Counted from the stretch's first letter, positions 39,965-52,696 are shown. The stretch: DNA of 64,000 nt from Brachionus plicatilis (GCA_010279815.1 QEOQ01000508.1:1092254-1156253), one strand, 5' to 3'. The notes: a model not told the origin generated them from the letters alone. Program-made: numbers and translations.

Positions 39965-40110
39965 ATTTATTTATTGCATTGCCGATCGAGCTCTATGGCT
40001 CCTTGAGCAGAAAAATAATTAAAAAATATATTTAGCTATTACAGAAATCTTCTGCTTTTTGTTTCCAATAAAAGATTACCAAAAAATTTAAGAAAAACTA
40101 TTTAAAGCTG
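39965..40110 (-). mobile_element. LINE-type 3' end with (AATA)n tail
   Basis: Minus-strand 3' end of a second retrotransposon family. The ATTTATTTATT tail is followed by GCCGATCGAGCT, GAGCAGAAAAA and a CTATTACAGAAAT...CTTTTTGTTT block. The same blocks recur in the same order at 41290-41425. Even the flank before the tail (AAACT, TCTAAATTA) is shared, so the repeat may extend past the tail. Confidence 0.5.
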
Positions 40111-40324
40111 TAATTATTTATTGAATTTTTAAAAGTTAAAATTTTTTTTTGTAAAAAATTAACTAAACGTTCAATAATACTTTTACAATTTATATCATAT
40201 AAATTGTAAAATACAATATTTTTTTAATTTTTTTTTTTTAACTAAATTACTTTTTTTTTAAATTCCATTTTCGCCTGAATTGGCGTAAATTAAAAAAAAA
40301 ATAATAATAATGAAGCTGTATATA

Positions 40325-40667
40325 CAGTGGTACTACGATACTGTATTTTAGGTAAATTTGGGTAAATTTTCCAGAATTTACGTAAAATTACGTAAAAATC
40401 AAAATTTCCAATAGTAAAATTCGAATGTTCAGGTTTTTTTTTGTGGATTTAAGAGAATTTTTCATTTTTTTCAAAAATATATAATAAATATAATAGATAT
40501 TTGGCAATATTTTAATTATTTTCATTAATTTATTTAGGAAGTCATTAAAAAAAAAAAAACAAAAAAAATTCTCAGCATTTATTTTTACTATTGGCGATTT
40601 TAATTTTGTACGTAAATTGGCAAATTTACGCGAATTTACGTCAAATACACTTATCGTAGCACCACTG
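40325..40667. mobile_element. 343-bp inverted-repeat element (Tc1/mariner/pogo-like MITE)
   Basis: The ends CAGTGGTACTACGATA and TATCGTAGCACCACTG are inverted repeats. Imperfect pairing continues for about 48 bp through sub-terminal GTAAATT repeats. Each end abuts TA, the target duplication of the IS630-Tc1-mariner superfamily, and a CAGT start is common in its pogo/Tigger branch. There is no intact transposase. Confidence 0.7.
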
Positions 40668-40833
40668 TAATTCAGTTCCATTGAATAATAGGCTTGTTTC
40701 TGAGTACCAAAGAGACTTCAATTCAAGTTATTTTTCGAATTCTACTCCTCTATGTAGCAGCTTCCTAATCATACAAAAGTTCTCCGACTCTTTAGATCTT
40801 ATCCAAGGTATTTTCTGATATTCATATTATATT

Positions 40834-40895
40834 ATTTATTTATTCAATGAATGCCTTGTAGGCGATGTAAAATAAAAAAAAAGTTAAAATAAAAA
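40834..40895 (-). mobile_element. LINE 3'-terminal fragment
   Basis: On the minus strand this reads TTTTACATCGCC...AAGGC...TTGAATAAATAAATAA. It matches the 3' terminus of the LINE at 58.6-60.06 kb (ACATCGCCTTTAAGGCGTT then an AATAAATA tail). It is a short 5'-truncated copy, and the small 3' hairpin has decayed here. Confidence 0.6.
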
Positions 40896-41289
40896 TTAAA
40901 ATAATTAAGTTTAAGACAAAAGAAGAATAGCATCCTATAATTTTAAATTCAAATGTTAATATTTTTTACTTTCTTTTAATTTCAATAATTTATTTATATA
41001 ATTTATTAAATATTATTTAAGTTTTTGTAAGACCAAGATCCAAAAGGAAATGTAGAGCGTGAATTTTTAATTATATTCATTTTTTTTCAACTTTTTTTTA
41101 ATTTCCAAACTTATCAATTCTGTAATTATTAGTTATGTTTGGCAACTTACTACTGTCTTTTTCCGCAAATTGATCAAATTTAAAATATTTTTAAAAATGC
41201 TTTATTTTTAAAAAATTTTTTTTATCTGAAGGAGCTTAGGCTCGAACAGAAACACAAATAAATAATAATAATCATACATTTTTAAAGCT

Positions 41290-41425
41290 AAACTGGTCTA
41301 AATTATTTATTTATTTCGAAGCCTATCGAGCTGTGCAGAAAAAAAAGATTGTGCTATTACATCAATTTTCTACTTTTTGTTTTTTACAAAAATGCCCAAA
41401 AAATTGACAAATTTTGACAGTTTTT
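41290..41425 (-). mobile_element. Second copy of the 39965-40110 LINE-type 3' end
   Basis: It shares with 39965-40110 the order TCTAAATTATTTATTTAT, (C)ATCGAGCT, GCAGAAAAA, CTATTACA and CTTTTTGTTT, in the same orientation. It is more diverged and shortened in the middle. Confidence 0.45.
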
Positions 41426-43380
41426 TTACTGATTTAAATTTTGCAAATGAAAAATTTATCAAATTAAAAAAGTTTAATTATTTTGAAACTAAGTCTAAAA
41501 AAATTTTTATTTTAAAGAATAATATGAAATTTTCACACTGTTTCAAATTTTTTTGATTATTATCACTTTCTTTTTTTTTAATTCAATATTTTAACATTTT
41601 ATTTTATAATTTGACTTCTATTTTTATTTCCAAGTCACTTGAAAATCCAAGATTAAGCTTCGGATCGTCTTTTTGTTACCTATTTCACTTGTCAAGAAAT
41701 TAGTGTTTAATCTTAAGACAGAAAATTATCATTGATGGGAACAACAAAATTTATATCTAAAATAGGAAAAATTTATTTTCGAAATTTTTACCCAAACTTA
41801 AAAATTCCAACTTTCATCTAGAATTTTAAATCCTTGGTAATCGAATGTAGTTTTGGCAATAGTAAATTGGTAGTAATTTGGTAGTAAATTGTGATGTCAA
41901 ACTGTCTTTCATGATTTTTTACCTTTTGCGAATTTACTTTGCGACCAAAATTAAGGTAAATTGATCATATTTAAGTAAAATGTAGTAAAAAATGCATAAC
42001 ATCATTATATTTTTTAATTTAATAAACTAGTTTATAATTTTTTTATAAAAATAATTATTTTAATCAGTTAAATAAAATTATGGATTTTATTTTATTTTAA
42101 TTTTTAAAAATCAATTATTTAAATTATTTTTAAAATAATTTATGTAAAGCTTTAGCCGGTTAGAATGAACGCTAAGTCGATTCTTTCAGCCACATATACG
42201 AGTTAAAGTAGGATTAAAGTAAGAAAAAAACTCTACCAAAGCTCTTTTTTAGTGTAAAAATTGAAAATTTTAAAATATTGATTTTGAACAATATTTTAAC
42301 ATTTAAACAACAATAAAATTAACTTTAAAAATCAAATTAAAAAAATTATTCAATTTATGATTTAAATTTATTAAGCGGCTAAATTTTTTATTCGAATAAT
42401 TTAAAATTTTTTGAATAATCTACATAAATTGGATTTATTTTGAAATTTTATTTAGAAATTCAATTCAAGAATAAATTAAATACTAGTTTAAAGTTTGTTT
42501 AACGGTTAATCTTTGACAATAGCTACCACCTATTTAACTTTAAATTTTACTTACAAATATTTATAAATTTTAATTAAAAAACACTAAAAAATATTAAATA
42601 CTAAATCATATACAATATTCGATTTTGAATCCTAATTTTGATATTTAAAATCTCTTGACTTAAAAATCATTTGAATTCATTCAAAAATCGTCATTCTTGG
42701 GTCATTTGCTTCTGTAGACCTTTGCTCACATAGTTCTTATACAAATTAAACAACCGATCGTCAACTCTATGTAGCTTTAGTTTTTGAAGTACCTGGTGAA
42801 AAAGTGTTTCTAGTATTTGAGTTAGAAGATGGTAGGAGTCGCTGGGTTTTATAAAATTTGAATTTTTTCCTGACTTTTGTTGCCAAAGAGATTTTATCAA
42901 AGGAATGAACAATCAATTAACTCAGTGAAGCTTCAATTAACCTGATTTTTTGTAAAAATAAGTAAAATTTTGATTTTTTTTCTAAGAAAATTTGGTAAAA
43001 TTTATTAAAAGATACGAAAATAACGAAAAATAAATGCAACTCTACAATCAGATATCATTTAGACACAGTTAAATAGGTGCTAAAAAAATTAATTAATTTA
43101 AATGGGAAAAAATTTGTTTCTAAAATGAACAATTTATAATATGATGTTCAGGCGAATCTTACTGTAGATAGGAATGGCATAATCATACTTTCCAATGTGC
43201 AAATCGTTATATAATTGACTCAATTGAGTTACTTATTTAAAAAATTAAAATTGTAATAGTGCATTGTAAACTTAAGCTATTTTTTTTCGAAATTTAGAAT
43301 TACAAAAATGGGACTTTTTCACTATATTTTTGCAGCTTTTTAAGTATATTTTAAAAGAAAACTAGATTGACAAAAATTGG

Positions 43381-43990
43381 CGCCGCTTGACAAGACGCGA
43401 GACAGTCTAAATAAAAATGAAGTTCAGTTAGAGGTAACGAGAATATAACAAAGTGTAAATTTTCAAATTCTTTAAATCTCTAATCAAAATCAAATTGCTT
43501 TGCCTTCAATTTCAGTAGCACTATAAAAAAGTCGAGAACAATACCCAAGTTCTTGAGAAGCATAATGCAATACACCAAAAAAGCAATGGATGTGAGATAT
43601 CGCAAAAAGGATTTAAGAAAAACAACGGGATTTGATCTTTTTTTTTTTTCAAATTTAAATTTAAAAAATTAAAATTAATTTTTTGAAAGTAAATTTTAGT
43701 TTATTTTTTATTTTATTTTACCTTATTTAACTTTTATTTTTATTTATTTGTCAATGAAGATTCAAATGAAGATGCTATTGCTCATCTAGTTGATAATATT
43801 ATGACTCTGAATATTGAATTGATGCTAATGGAGAATGGTATCCGAAGATTCAAAATTGAAAAATTGTACAGTTTTAATTAAAGAAATGATTTAGAGTTTT
43901 GCAATAGCAATTCTGAGTTAAAATTTGAGAAAATTTTTATAGATTTAGGTTTAGATAGAAAATTCAAAGATATAAAATTATCTGCTTAAA
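43381..43990 (+). pseudogene. Unrecognised coiled-coil-like gene or pseudogene in pieces
   Basis: Four coding-like blocks lie in order on the plus strand. LDKTRDSLNKNEVQLE ends at a donor GTAACG (43436). After a TTTCAG(TAG) acceptor near 43515-43518 comes HYKKVENNTQVLEKHNAIHQ and its continuation. Then VNEDSNEDAIAHLVDNIMTL continues to about 43880, and NDLEFCNSNSELKFEKIF runs to a TAA near 43989. The first two would form a charged coiled coil. A TGA lies in frame just upstream of the first block, and the last two blocks do not join without a frame change. It is either an incompletely seen gene or a decayed one. I do not recognise the family. Confidence 0.3.
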
Positions 43991-44733
43991 AAATTAAAAT
44001 ATTTTTATAAAAAACGTTATATTTTTAGAGCAATTAAAAATTTTAAATTTGATTAAATAATTTTATCAATAATTAAATCTAATTTGTTTTATGAAAAAAG
44101 CTCCAAATAAGATTTTTTAATTTAATCAATTCAATAATATATGATCAATCATGACAATAAATCTTGCAAAATTTAAATATTTGTCAATGACTTCGCTTGT
44201 TATTTCTTTAGAGACCTAAGACTTGATAAGAAAAAATTTGAGAAATCAATCTAATCTAGTTTGATACCCTTTTTAAAAATCGCTAAACAAATTATTTCCA
44301 ATTAAAAAAAAAATATCTCTAAATATGTGATTTATGAAAAATTAGATCAGGAAAATGTGTATTGTTAATTGTTCAAACATGACCAGGTTAACCACAGATT
44401 CAGTTAACATCTAATCACCTATCCAGCCATTTATTTTAAAGTTAGCTGTTTTAGTTTTGTTTATTAACTTTTTTTTACTTGCATATTAAGATTGAATTAA
44501 TAGTTAATAAAATAATATTTAAAAAAAAATTAATGATATCATTAAAATTAAATGACTTGTAATAAGGTATTAAATATACCAAAGATTCAAACATTTAACG
44601 ATTTGATGAGGAAAAAAATGGAAAAGTAATTTTAATAAAATAAGAGTAAAAGTTTAATTTTTTACCAGAATCTTCTAAAATTGGTAAAACAAATAAAATT
44701 AAATTCCGAATAAAATTTTATTTATAAAAAAAT

Positions 44734-46456
44734 TTAATAACAAAAATTTATCGGGGCACATTTAGGCTTATCAATAAACAATCTTAAATAATCGACCATC
44801 ATAAATATAATGAGACCGCCAAAAACTTGACCAAGTATAGTAAAACAGCCCAATTTAAACAATATATTCTTGCCGTATTTCCCAAGCTTAGTTGCTATTA
44901 GACACCTTATTCGCATAAACATTAAACTACTTACTATCCAACAAATAACTATCAAATAGCCCCCTATTTCGTTTTTATTAGAAACAAAAGGTGGACACGG
45001 ACTAAAGACAGAAATAAGATAAATGTAAAATGCCAAAATAAATGGCAAAATCGATTCTAAACAAATTCTTTGTATGCTTACTTCATAAGAAAATATTGAT
45101 AAAATGATTGAAAAAGGTAAGAGTATATTGCTTAAATTGATTGATAAATGAAAAAATTTGTTTGAATAAGGAATTGTTGAATAAGACATTAAACCTGGAA
45201 GAAAGCCATAATACACAAACGTTACCATAAATGTCAATATAAACAAAAATTGTATTTCTTTTTCCTTTTCTTTTATATTTAGTTTTTGTTGCATTTCTTT
45301 GTCTCGTCTAACAGTATCTTCTTCAATGTATTCACCCAAAGCAAATTCAGTGGATACCCATGAAAATCGGTTCTTTCTGGCTCGTCGTGCATATTTTGAG
45401 AAATTTAGATAGGAAAAAGCCATAATACTTATCAATAACAAAAAGAAGATTAAAAGGAAATAAATTAAAACAGAATATTTGGGTTTGTAGGCATTTTTTG
45501 GTATTTTAAATGTAGATGTTTTATTTTGGTCAAGATTATCACAGTCTTCTTCGTGAAAACCTTGAATTAAAGCTAAAACAGCTGGAACTAATGAAGAAAA
45601 TGATTCTCCTATGTAATTCGGTATTATGTACTCTTTGGCAAAATATTCTCCAATATATGGCAAAAAAGTTAAAGTTGACATCCCATCTAAATTAATTGGA
45701 TAAATTTATTAAAATGTTTTTCTTTTTAATCAACTTACCAAGAAGCGATAGCGTAAAATGAAAAATATACAGGTAAATGCTACGTTTTTCCTCATGTATT
45801 AAAACTGTTTTATTCCAAAAAAATGCTAGAAGTAAGCAAGAAATAGCACCGGTAATGAGGATCAGATAAATGACTTTAACATTGTCGATTTTGGTCGGAA
45901 AAAAATATCTAATTAAAAGATACACAAAAGGTCCAATTTGAGCAAACTGAGATATCGCTGATAGAATTGAAGGTAGTCTTGTTAAAGGTCAGAATTAAAA
46001 ATTAAAATGAATATTTTAATATTAAAATGTTACCGCCATCCTTCTGGTAGATAATGAATCATAAAAGGTAATTCACACCAAATGCCTTATTGATTTATGT
46101 TTAATTTTTGGTTATTTGGATTTATGTTTAATTTTCATTTACCTGATATGTCTAACCATGAGCCTTAAAATTTAAAGCTATTAATAGAATTTTTTAACTA
46201 AGTTTTATTAAAATGAATATTTTTAGAAAAAAAATTATTTTGGAATTTCAAAGAAAAAAATTTAAAAGGAGATTTTAATTAGTAATAGTTTTAAAGTTTA
46301 ATTGTCATTTAATTTAAACTTACCTAATGTAAACAAGCAAATTAAAAAAAAAACTCCAATTTCAATTTTAGAAAAATAATTCTTGAATGAATTGGCCGAT
46401 TTGAATTGAAAAATGTTTCCATCGGATATGAGCTCTATTTGATCGATTCGATCCAT
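44734..46456 (-). CDS. SLC52-type riboflavin transporter, paralogue A
   Basis: Plasma-membrane riboflavin (vitamin B2) uptake carrier of the RFVT family, which has about 11 transmembrane helices. Five exons, 46456-46324, 46163-46143, 46085-46034, 45977-45739 and 45686-44734, give 465 residues, the usual length. Family marks: SWLDISG at the end of helix 1, WCELPFM and LPEGWRLPSI, TFLPYIG, IPNYIGESFSSLVPAVLALI, YSTIPYSN, and the SPCPP motif. Exon 2 is a 21-nt microexon encoding SWLDIS; its length is a multiple of three. Introns are phase 1 except the one inside the Arg codon of GWR (phase 2). Between its mid helices is a charged cytoplasmic loop rich in Lys, Arg and Glu. It is the last of four tandem copies in transcription order. 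The spacer to copy B is 319 bp. Confidence 0.9.
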
Positions 46457-46775
46457 TTTTGAATCTTAATCATAAAATAAAAACCAAAATATTCAGATTA
46501 CATGAGTCAATATTTCAGTTGAAATAATTTATTTAATTGAAATAATTTACGGCGGCTAAAAATTCTAATTAAGTTTTAATTTGAAGATTTAATTTTAAAT
46601 TATGGCAAAAAAATGAAGCAAAATAGTTGAAAGAATTTTTTTACCTTTCAAAAGCAAGGATTGTTTCAAAAATTCCAAAAAATAATTTTGAATATTTATT
46701 TTAAGAAAATTTTTTATAATAAATTATAAAAAAACAAAAACAATCAACGTTGACACAAAATCTTATTGAATATGC

Positions 46776-49700
46776 TTAAGATTTACAATAGCTTAGATCA
46801 AACACACATTCAGGTTTTTCTTCAAAAATTCGGAATTTTTCTACCACTACAAATATCAAAATTCCCCCTACTACTTCACCTAGAAGTGTCAATGAACCAG
46901 ATTTGAGCAAAATTTTTTCACCAAAACGTTCCAATCGTGTGGAAATAATGCACCGAACTCGCATAAAAATCGCCTGAGATAAAATCCAACTTGCACATAT
47001 CATCACTGGTCCAAATTTAGAGTCCAAAAATGGCGGACAAGGACTTTTAAAACTAATAAAAACAATATAAGCCGAAAACATCACTGCTACCGAAAATTCG
47101 ATTAATATCTGTTTTAATGATACATTATAAGACCAAACGGACAAAAATATGGCAATTGGTAGCAAAATGTTACCTTAAATTAAAATTTTTAAATTTAAAA
47201 ATATTTTGTTTGAATTAAAAAAAAATCAAAATTTTCAAAATTTGAAACACATCAATTGCTAATATTGCAGACCTCAAAGGCCTAGAAGTACTGGCATATT
47301 GACACATGTTCAAAACTTTTAAGTTTATTTTTAACCAAACAAATGGTCATTTGGAGCTCTTTTTAATTTTTTTAGAACCTTTTCTTCTATCAACCATATT
47401 TTCTCAAATAGAAGAAAGTCTTTATAGTATTTGAGTTAAATTTATTTAATTGGATTATTTTTACTACAAAGTCATCCCTTTAAAAAAAACTTTTGAATCA
47501 TGAATCCTCTTTAACATGTATTTTTCTTCTATCTACCGTATTCCATCAAATAGAAGTAACCACAAACAGAAGACACCTGCTAGCATTTGAGTCAAAAATG
47601 TCCTTTATTTTTCTCAAAAAAATATGTCTCATTAAAAAGAAAGTTCACTAGTTATTTGTCATGTTAAGCATATTTCATCTTGTTTCTAATAAAAGAGAAA
47701 AAATTTCTTTTATTTTAAGAAATAAGGTAACTGAATTTAAAAGATAACAATTAACAGATTATTGGGTGTTAAAAATAGCCTTTTAGAACTTTCAGTCTGA
47801 CGATCAACTTTATTAATTCATTACTGGTGTAATGCAATATGATATCTAAGAATTAAAAAATAATTTTTTGATTGCTAGTCACCTAATTTTGAATGTAACA
47901 TCGATGAAGAATAAGACAATTCATCATTTTGCATTAGCTTACATCATTTTTTTTGAGTAAAAAACAATGAAACATCCATAATTTGGAAAAAAGTAATTTT
48001 GCTATTGTTCGTTTGTGATTATCCTCTAATCATTTGAAAACATCTTTTTTTAATAATATAAGCATAAATTTTCTTAAGTCAATTAAATTTTTGAAAAATT
48101 TAATTTGGTTTACAAAAACTTTTACAAATCAATTAATTAAATGAATTAATTTTTAATTTTTATTTTTTTTAATAATCTTTTTATATAAACGATTTTGATA
48201 TATTGCATTTTAATGAATTGTTTATATTAATTGAAATAAATGAAGCTAATCAGTCTATTCAAAAGATAAGGGCACTAGCCTATTGATTAACCTTGAAACT
48301 TTAAAATTTAACTTAAAAAATTGTTAATAAAAAATGATTTCATGGCTTTTCCGTCAAAAAAACCTATGAAATTGCAAATTATAAAGTTTTCTCACAAAAC
48401 ATTTGGGAAGAAAATACTGAAATAATGGAGCAGGCTCACTTAAGTAATATAAAAATATCTAAAATATTGAACAAAAAATCTTAATTTTTTAATCAAAATA
48501 AATTGATAATATTATTTTTGATATTGGAGAAGTTATTTATCTAAACGAAGTTTTTTTTACAAAATTAAATTTCTTTTGCATAGGTAAATATATACATATA
48601 AAGTTTAATTAACAAGTGATAAAAAAAACTTTAAATCAAAAATAAATTCCATAAAAATATACATGAAGCTAATTTTTTTAATTTTTTTGATTTAAAAAAT
48701 TTTGAGTTCTTTTAATTGAAGATTTACTTACTTAAATTGATAGAAAGATGAAATACATTATTTCCATACGGTAATGTCGAGTATGATTGTACACCTGGTA
48801 AAATGCCATAAAAACAGAAAGTAATAAAAAAATTTAAAGATAAAAGTAGATTCTTTTCTTTTCGGTGTTGGGTTTCCAATGTTTGAAATTTTGGCTTGTG
48901 CAAAAGAGGGTTATCGAATTCGTTGACACACAAATTGTCAAATTTTTCATTAGGCTTTATATTTTTTTCTTTTTTAACAACTGAAGAATTCAGTAGCGTA
49001 AATGCGATTAAACTCATAGATAAGAAACCAAATATTATCAAAAAATATGTTTTTACAGAAAAAATTGGCTTCAAAGCAATCGGTTCCAAAAAAGTTTCAT
49101 TTAAAAAATAGGCATTAGAAAAGTTGTCAAATTTCTGAACACTTGTGATTACATTCTGGCATCCTAAGTCATCACCTGCACCTTGTATAATAGCAATCAC
49201 ACTTGGTATTAGTGCAAACAAGGCTTCGCCGATGTAGTATGGAATTATGTATTCTTTTTTAAAAAATTTTGTTATAAAAGGAATTGTTGAAATAGTGGAA
49301 AATCCATCTTAAAATAAAAATTAATTATCAAAATTATTCTTTTAATATTGAGCGATCACTCGGAAGGTGATTTCTTAAAAAAATTTTTTTTTGAAATTCT
49401 CAATTCGAGTGATTTTGTTTAAAACTTACCGCACAAAGAAAAAACAAGAACCAAAGATAGAAGACCTACACTTCTTTCTTCGCCAAAAATGAAAAACGTT
49501 TTTTTCCATACAAAACTAAGAATTAATGTTGATACCGTTGTAGTTATTAATTTAACAAAAATGATCCTTTTTAATGAAAAATGTTTTGGAACAATCTGAT
49601 TAAGCAATAAATAGGCCAAAGAACCAATCTGTCCTATTTGAGTTGCACCAGTGAGTATACTTGGCAATCGCCAGCCCTCCGGTAGAGAGTTTACTATCAA

Positions 49701-49904
49701 CGGCAATTCAGCCCATATTCCTTAAAAAAAATTTTATTCACAATTTTTATTTAAGAAATATTTACCAAAAATTTCTATCCACCCTCCCCAAGAAAATATT
49801 ACTACAAGTACAAAAACGAACCAATTTACATTAGAATTATAAATTTTAAAGTCGTTGACTATTTGTTTCCATAAAGACACGTTTTGTTCGTACTGATCGT
49901 CCAT
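46776..49904 (-). CDS. SLC52-type riboflavin transporter, paralogue B
   Basis: Complete member of the tandem array. Exons 49904-49766, 49720-49430, 49307-48732 and 47173-46776 give 467 residues in frame throughout. Motifs: IWAELPLIV, LPEGWRLPSILTGATQIGQI, YIGEALFALIPSVIAIIQG, YSTLPYGNNVFHLSINLS, SPCPPFL. The last intron (48731-47174) is 1.56 kb, far longer than the others in the array, and holds an imperfect duplication of a TTCTTCTATC...CAAATAGAAG block near 47.38 and 47.53 kb. It shares with copy A the intron before IW(C/A)ELP, and with copy D the intron at NLS|N together with an equal-length (398 nt) last exon. It is riboflavin-type rather than another vitamin carrier by whole-length motif resemblance; transport was not tested. 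Confidence 0.9.
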
Positions 49905-50829
49905 AACACTTTCAATAAATTCTTTTTAAATTTGCGAGTAAAAAGCTAGTAAAAAATAGCAAGCCGCTAGGGTTTTTATTTAATAAAAAATAAAACGTTT
50001 TGCTAGTCTAAGTAAAGATAAGAAAATTAAAAAGACCATTTTAGTATTCATATCTAATTCAACAATCAACTTGATATCTAGATTTTATAATCAATAATAT
50101 CTTAGATTATTTTATACAACAAAATCTCGACTCATCTTGCAAATTTTTATGTGAGAATATTCTTATTTGTCATTTAAAAATTAAAAAATCAAATATAAAA
50201 AAAGTAATTTAAAATGAAAATTTCAAATTTTGGTCTATCAATTGCTTTTAATCGAGGCATAAATATCCATGATATAGTTAGATTTTAAGTGATATGTGAT
50301 TTTAAATTATAGATAAAGAAATTTTAATTTTTTAGATTGTTATTATCGCTTCTTCACTTACTTTTCTTATCATGTTTTTATATTCTTTGTCATCTAAAAG
50401 TCAAACAAGACCTTTAATTTGATTATTAACCTAGGTTTCATCAAAGAAAAAATGGAAAGTTAAGGTATCACAAAATGGTAATCAATTTATTTAGATCAAT
50501 TTAAGTGCATTTAAATGGAACGGACACTGATTAAAAATGAGTTTTAAATAATGAAGAAATTTTCAAGATTTAAAATATTATCTTTTTTTAAAAAAAAAAA
50601 GGCAAAATAACATATTATAGTTTGTACATCGAAAGTTATTTTTATGAAAATTGGCCATTTTGTGAATTTGGACCTAAAAATCAAATTTATTAATGATTTA
50701 TTTATTTATGATTTATTTATTAAAATTAAAATTAATTTTTTTAATTTTTATAACTTTTTTCTTATAACTTCTTATAACTTTGTTATCTATGGTTTTTTTT
50801 AAATTAAATTAGCCAACAAAATTATGAAA

Positions 50830-52240
50830 AAGTATTTTCCATACAGACAGCTAAATTGAAAGCCTTTGGGTTTGATGGTCTATGCAAAAATGGATTGAAG
50901 TTTTCCTGAAAAATAAAGCAACGAGTTGTTCAAGGTGAAATTATGTCGAATTGGGTTGAGATTTTCAGCGGTGTAACCCAGGGTCAGTGGTTGGTCCATT
51001 ATTGATCGTTTTTTTTTTGTTTTGGTCCGTAAACTAACAAAAAAAATAGAGAATGTTGTCAAAATATATGCAGATAATACTAAAAATTTATCCCAAAAGG
51101 TATTTGAAATGAGCGCAGCGAAACTAAAATCAGATTTAGTTTTCAAGTCGACCCGAGATAGGCTTCTTCTCTTTAATTCATCAAAATGTGTGGTTATGTG
51201 TTATGATCATATAAACAAAAATTTTTCCTACTTTATCAATGTTAAGCAGTTACCAATGCCAGAAACCTAAAGAGATCTTGGAATACAAACTGAACACTAG
51301 AAGCACCAACGAGTCAAAATGAATCTTTTTTCGGTGTATGGCCGCTAAAGTCTAAGTATTTTTTTTTTTTTGAGCATAATTTTTTTTCAGCATTAAAAGT
51401 AAGAATAACTTTCTAAATTCAAATAAAAAAAATTTGTTCAAATTCGTTTATGGGGTAATTATAAAGCGCCAAATTTTTTTTCAAAATGTAAACAAGCAGG
51501 GTGTGGATATTGTACAAAAGAAATAAAGAGTATTTGTAAAAAGTTTGATTAACCATTGATATTTTATAAGGCCTAAGAAAAGACTAAAATTTATTAATTT
51601 ACTATTTTTATTCAATTAATTTAATAATTTAAATAAATTTGAACATAAAATATATGATTTATTCCTTAATTTTCATAACGAGTCAAAATGACTCGTTTTA
51701 GTGCTTCTAGTGTTAAAATGGAAAAATCAAGTAATAAAGGCTAAACAAAGCAAATCAAATGTTGGATCGCATCAGGAAATCATTTGCTCGTTTTGATTTT
51801 AGGTTATGTAGATCTGTGTATTTAACTTTTGGTCTTCTTTTGGAATTTGCGGTGCCTGTCTGGCCTCCAATTCTTAAGACTGACAGTGAGAATGTTGAAA
51901 GGATTCAGCGCAGAGAAACGAAAATGGTCTGGTCAATGAGTTATTCAAAAGTACAAGTTCATGCATGGAATGGACTTGGTTGAAAAAATCAACAATTTTA
52001 ATGCATGCTTTGATAGCTGGATGAGCAGCAATCAATCACATCAGCTGCCTTAGTGTGCCTTGTCAGCACATTCGCTAGCTTCTGTAAAAACTACTACTAC
52101 TTCTGACAAAAAATGGAGCATGTTTACATGGAACAAAAGAAAACAGATTTGTGATTTTTTTAAATTTAATGGACCTGACATTAATAAATCTTTTTACAGA
52201 ATGACATTCTAGTGCCTTACTATTTTCACAGTATTTAAAT
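50830..52240 (+). pseudogene. Dead LINE (jockey-like reverse transcriptase), split by a DNA transposon
   Basis: Successive frames carry reverse-transcriptase motifs in order: QRVVQGEIMSNWVEIFSGVT (from about 50.91 kb), the catalytic box as IYADN (near 51.06 kb; YADD in active enzymes), LLLFNSSKCVVM (near 51.17 kb), ETXRDLGIQ-type block (51.27 kb), and the C-terminal MLDRIRKSFARFD and VERIQRRETKMVWSM (51.76-51.95 kb). Frameshifts and stops break it repeatedly. The second catalytic Asp is replaced by Asn. The break at 51295-51712 is filled by a piggyBac-like element. It sits between riboflavin transporter copies B and C. Confidence 0.8.
51295..51712 (+). mobile_element. Internally deleted piggyBac-like transposon inside the LINE
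   Basis: The ends CACTAGAAGCAC and GTGCTTCTAGTG are perfect inverted repeats, next to copies of the palindrome AACGAGTCAAAATGACTCGTT (degenerate on the left). The right flank is TTAA (51713-51716), the piggyBac target; the left flank is TGAA (51291-51294), one change away. Inside, a plus-strand frame near 51.49-51.56 kb reads CKQAGCGYCTKEIKSICKK and then, out of frame, a VPL-like tail. This matches the cysteine-rich C-terminal domain of piggyBac transposases. The LINE reading resumes immediately after the right TTAA. Confidence 0.8.
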
Positions 52241-52696
52241 TTTTAAGTAAATAATTTTTTTATTGAATAAAATAATCCATTTTTAATTAAAAGATTACTA
52301 ATGTTTCAGCAATTATATTAAAGGTAAATAAAATTATAGGAATATTTTATTCACTTTATTTAATACTTATTCTTTTGGTATTTTTCTTCACGAAATAATC
52401 TTATTTATTATGAGAAAACTTTGAAGAAATTATCATGTTAGCTTACTAATCCTTATCTTGTCTTTATTGATAAAAACAGCTTCTGATAAATAAACTTTTC
52501 GTTTATTACCTATGTACAATTAAAAATTTTATCAAATGTTAACTTAAAAAATTTTAAGTTCAAAAATAAAAATTTATCAAAAATATTTATTAACTAAATT
52601 CTAACCATTAGTTTTTATAATTGCAATAATTATTTGTATCTGTTTAGATAAAATTAATAAACTTTTAAAAGTTTATCTTGATTTATTTAAATTATT

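Noticed and set aside
41860..41960. Another copy of the CAGTGGT MITE, suggested by repeated GTAAATTGGTA
   Set aside because: The GTAAATT-like repeats are present but no CAGTGGT terminus or TA-bounded inverted repeat could be found.
42691..42912. 73-codon minus-strand frame with Leu-rich helical look
   Set aside because: No family match, no splice partner and no second copy. It might be an exon but cannot be supported.
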